A stretch of DNA of 64,000 bases from Brachypterus glaber (lineage: Eukaryota; Arthropoda; Insecta; Coleoptera; Kateretidae). This document shows, piece by piece, positions 1-10,758 of the stretch. The notes beneath the pieces were generated by a model that worked only from the letters and a program-made list of their open reading frames with translations, did not search any database and was not told where the DNA came from. The translations under genes and the position numbers were made by a program. Position 1 is the first letter of the stretch. Each line of letters begins with the position of its first letter. The stretch lies in assembly GCA_958510825.1 (NCBI GenBank), contig OY294049.1, forward strand, positions 28,762,620-28,826,619, written 5' to 3'.

Positions 1-3000
1 CGCGCTAGCCCTTTGTTAATTTGAGGCGCGCATAAAATTGTTTAAACATGGTTATTTGAAACATGCAATAACTTTCGCAAAAAACACGATCGGATTTCTT
101 AGACATACCCTTCGTTGCAAATTTACATGGGATTAAAAAAAATTATTTATCACTTCTGATTTTTTTATAACTTTCGATATTAGAATTTTTTTAACAACGT
201 CAATTTTCACACTTCGAACTTAAAAAAAAAAATTTCGCTTGAAGATTTTAAGATAAAATAAATATTGTACACAACAACTTTTAACATTCATGCATTTTCA
301 GCGGGGCTACATACAGGGTGCCAAACTTTATTTACATAGCGATTTTCTCGAAAATTAAAAAAGATAACAAGTTCTGCAAAAACCACCTTAAATAAGACAA
401 CAATATCTATAAAAAGTAGTCAAAAATAAATTCCCCCCCCCCCTCAACCCCCTATCCCAACTTACCCCTAACTTTATATTTTTGAACGACACCCCTATAT
501 TTTTTTGGTTGTTTTGGATAGAACTTGAGCTTAAAAATACAATGGTGTATTATATTTGTAATTTTTAAGGTTGAGAAGTGGTAACAAACATTTAAAATCA
601 ATCCCCTGATTTCAACTACACTGGGCAGAGAGTTTCCGAAAACTAAAAGCGATAATCAGTTTCTGCAAAAGCCAGTTTAAATAAGACAACAGTATCTATA
701 AAAAGTAACCAAAACGTGAATCTAGCCCTACACCCACTCCCACAACTTACCCCTAATTTATTTTTTTTAAGTAGCTCCCCTATATTTTTTGGTTGCTTTG
801 GATAGGCCTTGAGCTTGCAAATACAATTGTATTAATTAATGGTGTTATACTTCCGATTTTCAAGTTTTAGAAGTGGTAAAAAACGTTTTAAAACAACTTC
901 CGGATCCCATCTATATTTAGGCAGTGATTTTCTCGAAAACTATAAAAGATATAATTAATTTCTGCGTGTTAACAAGACTGTAAAAAGTAGCAACAAATAA
1001 AATCCACCCCTCAAACCCGTCCTAATACTTGATTATCTCTTTTGATTTTCCAGAAAATCACTGCCTATATATACACGGTGTATTTGAAATAGGGTCGGAA
1101 ATTTTAACTGATGATTCTACATCATAAAATATGACAAAAAGTTCCTATAAACATATGTCTAAAAATGCGTCATAAGGGAGCTACGCCCCTTTGAAAGTGG
1201 CTAAAAAAATCGGTTTTTATTTAATAACTCAGGAACCGTTTGAGATATATCAACGAGGTTTTGCACGTCAACTAATCCTACCAAGGCCCGTTTTTATGTG
1301 TTATTTTCATGTACTTATTTTAACCAGGGGTGTGCGAAACGGGGAGGGCTTATCAGTTTTTTGTCCCAAACTTTTTTCTGTGTAACTTTTTTGCAATTTT
1401 ATTTTTGAAATATGATTCCTCAGGTCAAAATACATAAAAGAGGTACTCTTGTTGTAATACTGTAGGATTAACCGTTTTCGAGAAAAATTCATTTGACGGT
1501 GAAATTCCACGATTCGAGGACGAAAAATTAAATACTAAAATGTTGAAAACCAAAATTTTAATGATGCATGGCGAATGTACATTAAAAACTAAGAAAAAAA
1601 CTTCATATACAGGTACTTCCAAAAATCAATCCTAATGGAGCTATGGTCTCCTAAATATGCACCATTTTTAAAGCGCTATGGTAGGTTTAAAATCGTTTTT
1701 TCGACCTACATGTATGGAAACTTTTTTTCTTAGTTTTTGATGTAGAATAACATTGCATCATTAAAATTTTGGTTTTCAACATTTTAGTATTTAATTTTTC
1801 GTTCTCGAACCGTGGAATTTCACCTTCAAATTAATTTTTCTCGAAAACGGTTAATCCTACAGTATTACAACAAGAGTACCTTTTTTATGTATTTTGACCC
1901 GAGGAATCATATTTCAAAAATAAAATTGCAAAAATGTTACACAGAAAAAAGTTTGGGACAAAAAACTGATAAGCCCCCCCCGTTTCGCACACCCCTGGTT
2001 GAAATAAGTACATGATCATATGAAAATAACACATAAAAACGGGCCTTGGTAGGATTAGTTGACGTGCAAAACCTCGTTGATATATCTCAAAGGGTTCCTG
2101 AGTTATTAAATAAAAACCGATTTTTTTTAGCCACTTTCAGAGGGGCGTAGCTCCCTTATGACGCATTTTTAGACATATGTTTATAGGAACTTTTTGTTAT
2201 ATTTTATGATGTAGAATCATCAGTTAAAATTTTCGACCCTATTTCAAATACACCGTGTATAGTTGGGGACTGGGGGTTGTTTTTAAACTTTTTTTACCAC
2301 TTCTAAATTTATTTGCAAGCTCAAGGGTTAAGCTTTACTTTTTGTCTACTTTTTATGTATACTGTTTTCTTATTTAATCTGTATCTTGCAAAAATTGATT
2401 ATTTTTTTTAGTTTTCGGGAAAATGGCTACCCAATATAGTTAAATTTAGGGGGATAATTTTAAATGTTTCTTACCACTCCTTAACCTTAAAAATAGCAAA
2501 TATAATATACCATTCTATTTGTAAGTTCAAGTTCTATCCAAAACAACCAAAAATATATAGGGGGGTAAATGAAATATAGTTAGTGGTAAGTTGGGAGAGG
2601 GAGTTGGGGGTGGATTTTATTTTTGGCTACTTTTTATAGATATTGTTGTCTCATTTAAGGTGGTTTTTTCAGAACTGGATTATCTCTTTTTGTTTTCGAG
2701 AAAATCGCTATGTAAATAGAGTTTGGAGTTTTAAAAGTTGTTGTGTACAATATTTATTATATCCCCACTTAAAATCTTGCAGTGAATTTTTTTTTAGCGT
2801 TCGAAGTGTGAAAATTGACGTTGTTAAAAAACAATAAATACCAAAAGTTATAAAATAATCAGAAGTGATAAATAATTTTTTTTAATCCAATGTAAATTTG
2901 CAATGAAGAGTATATGTAAGAAATACGATCGTGTTTTTTGCGAAAGTCATTGCACGTTGCAAATAACGATGTTTAAACTATTCCATGCGCGCCGTAAATT

Positions 3001-3017
3001 AAGAAAGCGCTAGCGCG
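1..3017. mobile_element. Compound foldback element with long inverted arms
   Basis: The first about 35 bases (starting CGCGCTAGCCCTTTGTTAAT) reappear inverted at about 2983-3017, ending GCGCTAGCGCG, and the similarity continues inward through long arms: 1-1070 on the left and 2261-3017 on the right. Each arm holds diverged sub-repeats of roughly 200-300 bp containing TTTCTCGAAAA, a run like TCTATAAAAAGTAG and C-rich stretches, three on the left (about 310-610, 610-910, 910-1070) and two on the right. No coding sequence is recognised; short open frames here are palindromic shadows. Arms made of tandem sub-repeats are typical of Foldback/Galileo-like elements, but no transposase is present, so the superfamily is an inference. 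The left end coincides with the window edge, so the true boundary may lie outside. Confidence 0.75.
1071..2260. mobile_element. Inner foldback element
   Basis: It begins ATACACGGTGTATTTGAAAT and ends with the inverse, ATTTCAAATACACCGTGTAT. The arms (about 1071-1600 and 1720-2260) match closely around a spacer of about 120 bp. It sits in the centre of the larger foldback. A second partial copy at 57726-58215 starts at exactly the same base, so this is a mobile unit in its own right and not merely the centre of the outer one. Open frames of 60-67 codons on both strands are mirror images of each other and are not regarded as genes. Confidence 0.8.
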
Positions 3018-3640
3018 AAAACGGTGGAGATTTCAAAAAAAAGTTACAAAATGTTTTTTTGTAGAGAATTTTCTGCTCGACAAATTTTATAATAGGTCCT
3101 TTTTGCATAACTGCAAATCTGACGAAGATATTCGCGAGAACCCATATATGTGCCGACTAATTGCAAAATAAAAAATTAAGCTCGCGTCGCATATATGGGG
3201 ACTTTTCACCCAATGTTTATAAGGACAAGGCGAAGGCGTACACAAATGGGAATTTTTCCTTAACTACTGGTTTTTAATTTCTAATATGACTGGAGTATAA
3301 TAACATCTGCATAAAGTTATGAAAAGTAAATAAGAAAAAAAGAATCTCTTGAAAATGTGCAACGAATGAATGGTATAAAACATGAATCAAATTATTCTTT
3401 TTGAGGATGATATGGTTTTAATATGAAGGAACACTAAAAATAATTTTTATTATTAACAGACTAGTATGGTGTAAAACACCTGGTCCTGGGACGAAAGCAA
3501 TAAATAATTTACTAAAAACAAGCATATTTGTTGGTGTATATATACATATGCATATATGCTTGTAGTTACATTTAACACATTTAGTTTAATAATGTAACTA
3601 AATAAATCATTTAGTTTAATTATCTAACTAAATAAATATA
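3018..3640. other. AT-rich spacer, no gene seen
   Basis: No coding frame or recognisable repeat family was seen. A short duplication, TTTAGTTTAATnATnTAACTAA, occurs near 3580-3630. Confidence 0.5.
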
Positions 3641-4630
3641 CAGCGTGATTCACCTAAAACAAATCACGCATTTTTTGACGTTATTATTGAAGTTATGAAA
3701 ATAAAAATTTTACCAGTTAATATGGACCTAATTACCTACAATTTCCCACAGACAAAAGTTTTCTACTCTTTTTTGTTTTTGAGCTAGTGCTCCACACATA
3801 CATTTTTTTAGCATAACACAAATTTTAAATGCCAAAATTAAAAAAATATATTTATTTTCTTTTAACTAAAAACATTAATTTTCTATTAAAATTTTTAATT
3901 TTGATATCTTAAAAAATGTTACTTTTATTTTGGAATGACGCTACCGCAAAAAAAAAATAGGTGGCTGGGAAAATATCATTTTTAAATTCGATTTTCACAA
4001 GATATGACATTAAATGTCAAATCTGATAGAAGGCTCGCAAAGAGTTCGATTTATTTGATAAAATTTAAATAATGAAATTTATCAGTGTTGTAAATTATTA
4101 TTTATATCCTGCAAAACTGGAGTGATTTGGCCAACGCTTACATATTCCCAGTGCATAGCATTTTTTAAAAGATTGGTTATGAGAATTCGGCCCGGAATTT
4201 GACCGTTTAGATTACAATAAAAATAGTATCCAGAACTGGTTTTACTACAAAAATTGCGGAAAAATATCAAGATCTCAATATTGGCTTTTATAAAAGTAGC
4301 TTAGCCGGAGGGAATTTTTGTAATTTTATGCAGTGAAAAATTAATTAACATGTAGACATTTATTTCGTTAAATAATAAAAAATTACTTTTTAATTTAACA
4401 AATAGACATCATTTATAATGCAATGTACCATATTAACTAGATTAAAATATGGAATAAATTGCAGAATGTTTTCTCTTTTAACAATATGGTATTTTTTTCA
4501 ACCTTTTTTAGTTTTCTGGACAAACAAATGTATTATCTACATAACTGTTTTCTTCATGAAGATTTCCAAAAATCTTGCTTTGTTAAATTTTTCATTCTAA
4601 CAATAAATGTGAGTGGTGCCGCTGAAAGGT

Positions 4631-5815
4631 TTAGTTTAGTTAGTTTAGTTGTTTCAATGCGGGGTTCATAGCCCTCAACACCTGGTCCCTAGGGACCTTT
4701 GTGTTTACCGCACAGACCTCCTCAGAGCATCCCTGTTTCTTTTAAAAAGTCCAGGTATGGTTTCAGGGGAGTGTTCATGATCTCGTTTGGTTCCAGAGAG
4801 TCGTTCCCAAAGTACTTCCATCTTAGGCCTATTAGCGCTGGACATTCACATATGAGGTGGTAGGGTTCTTCATCCCCTTCCCCACATCTCCTGCACACGG
4901 GGCTCGTAATCTGTCCCATTACGTGTCGGTGCTTGTTCAGTAAGCAGTGTCCAGTTATTATACCCGTTATTGTTCTCAGTTGACTCCTGGACATGCCTAG
5001 AAGTAAGCTGGTTCTTTTCTTGGTAGGTCCTCCTAGGAAGAGTTTGGAGTGCCTCATTCTAGGAGCATCTATCCAGTGTTGCTGGTGTTCATCCCGCAAC
5101 ATTCTCCTGACCTCGTGTCTGGCCGTGGAATATGATACCCCACAGCACGGTTCTGGTCCTGTGAGTACAGCTTCACTTCCCTTTCTCGCAAGGTCGTCTG
5201 CCTTCTCATTACCATCTATACCTTGATGTCCTGGAACCCATATCAAATTTACTTTGTTATGTTCAGCCAGTTTACATAGCTCGTTGTGGCATTCGTATAC
5301 CAGTTCTGAGCTAAAGGCATATGAGTCTAATGCCTTTATCGCTGCCTGGCTGTCCGAAATGATATTTACTGTCCTACCCGTGTAGGACGCCGATGTCATT
5401 TCTTGTGCGCAGACATAAATCGCATAGATTTCAGCTTGGAAAACTGTTGCCTTGGTTCCCAGGTTTAAGCTAATTTCTTTGCCCGGTCCATGGATTCCTG
5501 CTCCGGTCCCTTCTTTCATTTTGGATCCATCTGTATACCAGGTTTCACCTTTTAGTAGTTTAGGGTATAGTCCATTTTTCCATGCATCCCGGCTAGGTAT
5601 CTCAGCCTTTGCCGGTTGCCTGAAATCATAGACTATAGCGATCCTATCTGTTTTCATGGATAGTATATCTGTATTGTCAATGTTCTCAAAGATTTTAGTA
5701 TGTTCCAACCCTCTATGGCGGTCCCCCATGCCGTTAATCCTTAGTCTGTACGCTGCCATAAGTGCCTCTGTTTTTGCCACCAAGTGCAATGGAGGTAGGT
5801 CCAGTAGGACTTCTA
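4631..5815 (-). mobile_element. 5'-truncated LINE (I-group, RNase H-bearing)
   Basis: The 13-base sequence GCCGCTGAAAGGT flanks the insert exactly at 4618-4630 and 5816-5828, a perfect target-site duplication. The insert reads on the minus strand, and its 3' end is a run of AAACTAAACT-type repeats (4631-4655), as in many LINEs that end in simple repeats. Only about 1.2 kb remains, carrying the end of ORF2. 5' truncation is normal for LINE insertion by target-primed reverse transcription. Confidence 0.85.
4722..5789 (-). CDS. LINE ORF2 C-terminal part: RNase H and CCHC motif (partial)
   Basis: This 355-codon frame is the C-terminal part of a LINE polyprotein; endonuclease and reverse transcriptase are lost to 5' truncation, so the first Met is not the original start. 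The RNase H domain spans about residues 82-205, with all four catalytic acids visible: D87 (YTDGS), E120 (QAEIYAI), D146 (ISDSQAA) and D198 (NEKADDLA), plus the GHQG histidine at 188. A Cys/His motif near the C-terminus (CRRCGEGDEEPYHLICEC) resembles the terminal knuckle of I, R1 and LOA-type elements. RNase H would remove the RNA template during reverse transcription. The frame has no stops, so this copy is not old, but it lacks a polymerase and cannot move on its own. Confidence 0.88.
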   Translation of the reverse strand: MHLVAKTEALMAAYRLRINGMGDRHRGLEHTKIFENIDNTDILSMKTDRIAIVYDFRQPAKAEIPSRDAWKNGLYPKLLKGETWYTDGSKMKEGTGAGIHGPGKEISLNLGTKATVFQAEIYAIYVCAQEMTSASYTGRTVNIISDSQAAIKALDSYAFSSELVYECHNELCKLAEHNKVNLIWVPGHQGIDGNEKADDLARKGSEAVLTGPEPCCGVSYSTARHEVRRMLRDEHQQHWIDAPRMRHSKLFLGGPTKKRTSLLLGMSRSQLRTITGIITGHCLLNKHRHVMGQITSPVCRRCGEGDEEPYHLICECPALIGLRWKYFGNDSLEPNEIMNTPLKPYLDFLKETGML

Positions 5816-5828
5816 GCCGCTGAAAGGT

Positions 5829-6535
5829 ACCTTAACCTTAGATTTTTTGATTTTTGGGGTTTCAGATGCATTGTATATTTCTACGTTAATTAGTGAAAGA
5901 AAAACATTAATATCTCCAATAGTTTTTTTATTATGATTTTTTTTTGTAAAGGCTTACAAAAAAAAAATTATAAAAAAAGTCGCCTGTAATAAAAATTATT
6001 AAAATTATTAGATGAGCATAATAACATCTCTACTCAGTATATCTTAACTTCAGAACACCTTTACTCAAAAAATATCTACACCATAATATCTCTACTCAAG
6101 AATATACAGGGTGATCCTTTAAAAACGATCCAACCCAAATATCTCGCAAACTAAGCACAATACAAAAATTCTAAACAAGAGGTTAATTTGGGTCCTCAAG
6201 AGGGAAATTTAAGTATATGATATTAGGGGCTGTAATTTTCACCCCCTAACGACCCAGCTAACCCAACTTTAGAATCTTGAATAGCAACCGCCATTTTGTG
6301 ATGCGAATTTAAAAGAGCCTAAAAAAATAATACTTTTGGTTGAAATAAAAATTAAATACCAACCCTTAAATTAAGGGTGGATGATGTTTTAAAAGAATTG
6401 GTATAAAATATTCAGAAAAATATGTCAATATATAAAAACAAATAATTTCAGTTTAATTCATGGTGGTTGTAACTTCTACCCTTAGCTACCGCCACTCCAA
6501 TTGTGATTTTTAATTAAACACCAACTCTTATTTTT
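5829..6535. other. Non-coding interior of the nested element
   Basis: AT-rich sequence with no supported gene. ACAGGGTGATCC at about 6107 looks like one end of a small TA-flanked element, but I could not find a matching inverted partner. Confidence 0.4.
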
Positions 6536-7210
6536 TTAATTTTGACCAAAAATTCTTAATCTATGGCACAGAACACCCCCAGATACCGATTTTGGTTCGA
6601 ATTGGCAATTAATGACACAAATCATCCGCCATGTTGACGCCGCCATTTTGATTTTTTGTAATTATGACAAAAAATTCGTAATCTACGATCCCGAAAACCC
6701 CCTGATACCGATTTTGGTTCGAATCGGCCAGAAATTACAAAAGTCGTCCGCCATATTGGCGCCGCCATTTTGATTTTTTATTTTGACCAAAAATTCGAAA
6801 TCTACGACCCCGAAAACCCCCTGATACCGATTTTGGTTCGAATCGGCCAGAAATTACAAAATTTGTCCGCCATATTGGCGCCGCCATTTTGATTTTTTTA
6901 ATTTGAACAAAAAAATCGTAATCTACGACCCCGAAAACCCCCTGATACCGATTTTGGTTCAAATCGGCCAGAAATCACAAAAGTCGTCCGCCATATTGGC
7001 GCCACCATTTTGATTTTTTTAATTTTGAGAAAAAATTCGTAATCTACGACCCCGAAAACCCCCTGATACCGATTTTGGTTCAAATCGGCCAGAAATTACA
7101 AAAGTCGTCCGCCATATTGGCGCCGCCATTTTGTTTTTTTTATTTTGACCAAAAATTTGCAATCTTTGATCCCGAAAACGCCCCAATGCCGATTTTGGAC
7201 CAAAATGAAC
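6536..7210. repeat. Tandem array, about 121-bp unit, six copies
   Basis: Units begin near 6538, 6661, 6781, 6901, 7022 and 7141. Each contains AATCTACGACCCCGAAAACC, CCTGATACCGATTTTGG, a segment like GAATCGGCCAGAAATTAC and CGCCATATTGGCGCCGCCAT. The outer copies are more diverged than the inner ones, as expected from unequal exchange. The unit length is close to a multiple of three, so 61-75 codon frames run through the array; their repeated peptides are by-products of this and not proteins. Confidence 0.9.
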
Positions 7211-7852
7211 CATAAATAACTAAATTAGGTTTAACATTTTTATTATAAATGATAAAAAATATTGTGTCGACCACGGGAGAACGGTGCATTTCTGCAAAGA
7301 GTGATTACTATTTTCGTAATCAGGATGGTTGAATTAGTCTTAAAAAAAATAAACTGCAGCTATAAGTGATGTGGAGTAAACGAAATTACATCCTTAATTT
7401 GTCCCAACTTCAAACTCGTTTTTCTCGAAATCTACTTTTTATGCTTAAGGTACCTTTTCGCGGCACCACACACAAATGTTTGATTAAAACTAATTAAATT
7501 TTGGATGTTAAATTTGACATGTTTTTATGAACGTTGACAGCAGCAGAACGCTAAAAGGAGTGGCCCTAATTCATATTTGAAAATGTTATTATTACGGCCA
7601 TCTACGTTTTTACGTTAAGGGGTCATTCCTAAAAGAAAGTTACATTTTTTAAGATTTTTTAAAATAAAAAAATTTAATGGAAAACTAATGTTTTTTTTTG
7701 TTAAAACAACTATTATATGATAAAGAAAATAAATATATTGTTTTAATTATGGCATTTAATAATGTTGTTATGCTAAAAAATGCATGTTTAGAGCTCTAGC
7801 TCAAAAACAAAAAAGAGTAGAAAAATTTTTGTCAAGGGAAAATTGTAGGTAA

Positions 7853-8082
7853 GGGAACGTTCAAGTATTACATAACGCAAATTGTACCAAAATTCATACA
7901 CTTCATACCCCGGTTCTCGCGTTATTATAGATTATAGAGATTTCATTTCACCCTAATAGGGGGTGTGTTGGGGGGGGGTAGCCAAAATATGATATCTCTA
8001 CAGCCTTGAATAACGTGGGAACCGAGGTATGAAGTGTATTAATTTTGGTATATTTTGCGTTACGTAATACTTGAACGTTCCC
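7853..8082. mobile_element. MITE, 230 bp, 3-bp target duplication
   Basis: The ends are inverted copies starting GGGAACGTTCAAGTATTAC. TAA flanks both sides (7850-7852 and 8083-8085). The opposite arm of the host element (around 3728-3745) carries the uninterrupted version of the target, so filled and empty sites can both be read. A second copy lies at 22691-22894. A 3-bp TNA target suggests PIF/Harbinger, but no transposase is linked here. Confidence 0.88.
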
Positions 8083-8160
8083 TAATTAGGTCCACATTGA
8101 CTGGTAAATGTTTTATTTTCATAACTTTAAATAATAACGTGTGTTAGGTGAATCACGCTG

Positions 8161-10028
8161 TATACAATCTTTATTTTAGTCCAACTTATTACATTTTAAT
8201 AAAATTTGGAAGGTACACTTTTTTGAGCTCTAGGACGAATAGATCGCTACACTTTTCCATTTCAAATATTTGTAATCCCTTGATACTATTCTACCATCTC
8301 TATTTTATAATGTTAAAAATTCTGCCGAATAATATTTTTTAATTTAGACACGCACTCATAGATAAAACCGCGATGCACCTCATGCTTTATTTTTATTGTT
8401 GATTTTTGTTTATACAGAGTACTTTGTATGGCTGTACCTCTAAAACAAAAGGTAGTGGAGAACTTTTGTCTTTAATGACTTAAATAACTTCATAATATGA
8501 AGTTATAGCTTTATTGGTCTAGTATGCATGAAAAAAAAAATCATATCGATACCTCTTATGATAACGCCAGAAATCATCTGATTAGTTTTAGATGGCCCAC
8601 CCTGTATATATATGCATATGAGCATGTTATGCCGACGCATTAGTCACTATATGCTTCGATTATTATATTATTATTTATAAGAATATATACGAGGATAAAC
8701 CATATAAAATTGTAAAATTTATGGTTTTCTAAATAAATGGCTTTGAATTTGATAAAAAATGTAATTACCAAGTGTCACTTAAAAGTATTTGGCGTTTTTT
8801 AAGAAAAATAAGAATTAAAATATACACAAAATACATGTGTAAATTGATTTTTTTTTTTATTGCTAGTTTATTACACTTATATCGGAAAAAATTGGGATAC
8901 AAAAAAAAAACGTTTATTAGTTTTTTTTAGTGGTCTAAATTAAATTTTTATAATGTAGGTTAAAATAATTTTTCAAGCTAAGTCAATTTGAACTGGTAAA
9001 ATAATATTATATATAATATAATATTATTTGATATAACATCAAAATTGACAACTTACAATTATCCAATTTAGCAAAACAATTTTAAGTGTCCCACTTATTT
9101 CCGATTCAAGTATCTGTGAGACATTTTAGGATTTTCTTAATATATCTGAAATACGACAGATCCTTTTTATGTGACTCAGTTGATTATTCAAGGGACTATT
9201 TTTAAAAAGGACCAGTATTATTTGTTAAGGTTTAAGTATTTGTATTATAAGAAAAGTCTGATTTTATTAGATTAATTAAGCGTTAATAATGCTTTTACAG
9301 GGTGGCCATATCGAGGAAATATCAGGAAATTTAATACATCGGGAAAAGCTATATATTTTTTTTATCAGGAAATTTTTTGAAAACTCTGGAATTTTTATTA
9401 ATTGCTGCATAATTGACAATAGGGTAATTTACAATTTTGGTAAATATCTGGACTCCAGATTCTGGAGAAATTAAAAAGCGTGTGTCCACCTTTTTTTTTG
9501 AAAAGTTTTAGAAGACGCTACAAAACTTCGATTTAAATTTTTAGTAAAAATTAAAATTAATGAAATAAATAACATGTTAACTGTTAACAGTACCATTAAA
9601 AAAATACACAAGAAGTACTAGAAAGATTGAAATATCAGACAAAAACAATATATTTATATGTGGTCATCCTGTTTTAACATATTAAAATTGATTTTGAAGT
9701 TTTTTTAAGTAAAACAAAGGCGTATAAAATTTAAATTTTGGAATAACAATTTAGGATCTCTTCCATTGCTGGTCCTTTACAAAATTATATTATTACTATC
9801 TTTTGTTTATAATTTTTTATATAAATTTAATATTTATTTATTAATATATTTATTAGGCATCTACATGTGTAGCTTTATTTTAAGTTAATTAGATAATAAA
9901 AATGATATACAATATAAATTTATATATTAGTGCAGAAAAATTGTAAATAATCTTTCTTTTTATGATAATTTTTATTTAATAAAATTTATATGTTGTTTAT
10001 GAGGTTAAGTTGTTGTTTTATTGAAGCG
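8161..10028. other. AT-rich DNA without recognised genes
   Basis: No coding frame with recognisable content. CCACCCTGTATATATA at about 8597 resembles a transposon end without a clear partner. An AT palindrome lies at about 9000-9045 and a possible small MITE at 9297-9672. Confidence 0.5.
9297..9672. mobile_element. Possible small MITE
   Basis: ACAGGGTGGCCATAT at the left is matched inverted by ATGTGGTCATCCTGT at the right, about 14 bp with mismatches. The interior is AT-rich with no gene. The short imperfect ends leave this uncertain. Confidence 0.35.
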
Positions 10029-10164
10029 GCGCGCCGTCCACACGTTTGTATAACCATAATACATAACATAAAATGATGTAGTGATTGGCTTGATGGGCCG
10101 TCATATGTTTTGTGCGCAGGTTTATAACGTTGTTTTGTAGTTATGCGAGCCTGTGGACAGCGCA
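10029..10164. mobile_element. Hairpin MITE, copy 1 (GTGATTGGCTTGATG family)
   Basis: Inverted ends containing GTCCACA / TGTGGAC. The core GTGATTGGCTTGATGGGCCG is shared with the element at 60421-60562, which also resembles it in overall size and in AACATAAAA-type arm sequence. No coding capacity. Confidence 0.65.
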
Positions 10165-10599
10165 CAACTTGTGCGAATAAAATCAAATCGAATCGAAACC
10201 TTGTGCGGCAAGGTACCTTTTATTTGATTAATTTTAAAAAAGAACCTATTAAGACCTATTGGAAAATTCCTATCATGAAAACCTTTAAAATTGTTTTATA
10301 AGTTTAACAGTTTAACGACCAGCGCTAAATTTTAAAAATTTATTCCTGGACCAGAGGATTGTTTTAGTGAAAGGAAGTTTCATATGTGATTTTTTTTAAT
10401 GAAGGAGTTTTTAGGAATAAAAACATTTTGTTTTCTAGGGGCCAGACCTGCTCTACATTACATTTAAAACCCATGTAGCTGCGTCCCTGTAAGACCCACA
10501 CAACTTGGAACATTACCACTACCATTATGGTACACACGGTCCGTGCAGAAAACAGTGTGCACCAATATGGTACACATGGTCGTTAACCTGTTAAGTAAA

Positions 10600-10756
10600 C
10601 CTGTAGGTATCTATAGGTTTTTATAGGTTTTTGGACAGGAAATTTCCTATAAAGACCTACAGAGACCTATTGGAAATTTCCTACAAATCCCTATGACTTT
10701 AAAGGAAAATCCCTATCAATACCTATAGATACCTACACATTTCATAGGAAATTTCC
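10600..10756. repeat. CCTATAGG-type repeat patch, left of the mariner
   Basis: Dense short motifs such as CCTATAGG, AGGAAATTTCCTA and AAATCCCTAT in both orientations. The patch resumes at 11562-11640 after the mariner insertion. Related sequence occurs at about 27372-27430 and 28250-28400, so this is a dispersed family of imperfect inverted repeats. Function unknown. Confidence 0.55.
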
Positions 10757-10758
10757 TA

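Larger units (their letters stand above)
4613..7469. mobile_element. Nested element with GTGGTGCCGC terminal repeats
   Basis: The terminal repeat GTGGTGCCGCTGAAAGGT (4613-4630), continuing as ACCTTAA at 5829, matches inverted sequence at 7444-7469 (TTAAGGTACCTTTTCGCGGCACCAC), giving about 25 bp of inverted end. The LINE at 4631-5815 has landed inside the left terminal repeat. The interior includes the 121-bp tandem array. No coding capacity of its own is seen. The short repeat length makes this less secure than the neighbouring elements. Confidence 0.5.
3641..8160. mobile_element. Inverted-repeat transposon, TA-flanked, heavily nested
   Basis: The 17-base end CAGCGTGATTCACCTAA (3641-3657) is repeated inverted at 8144-8160, and both ends abut TATA, consistent with a TA target duplication. 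Similarity continues inward for about 330 bp on each side (3641-3970 against about 7630-7852 plus 8086-8160). The interior holds another inverted-repeat element, a LINE fragment and a tandem array, and the right arm is split by a MITE. No transposase for this element is visible. A TA target suggests the Tc1/mariner group, but the ends alone do not prove it. Confidence 0.7.

Noticed and set aside
1191..2015. Matching 60-67 codon frames on both strands (1191-1385, 1307-1510, 1812-2015)
   Set aside because: They are mirror copies generated by the inner palindrome, with no coding signature.
6735..7213. Three overlapping 61-75 codon minus-strand frames with repeated peptides
   Set aside because: They lie in the 121-bp array; the peptide repetition follows from the DNA unit and no start, signal or conserved domain is evident.
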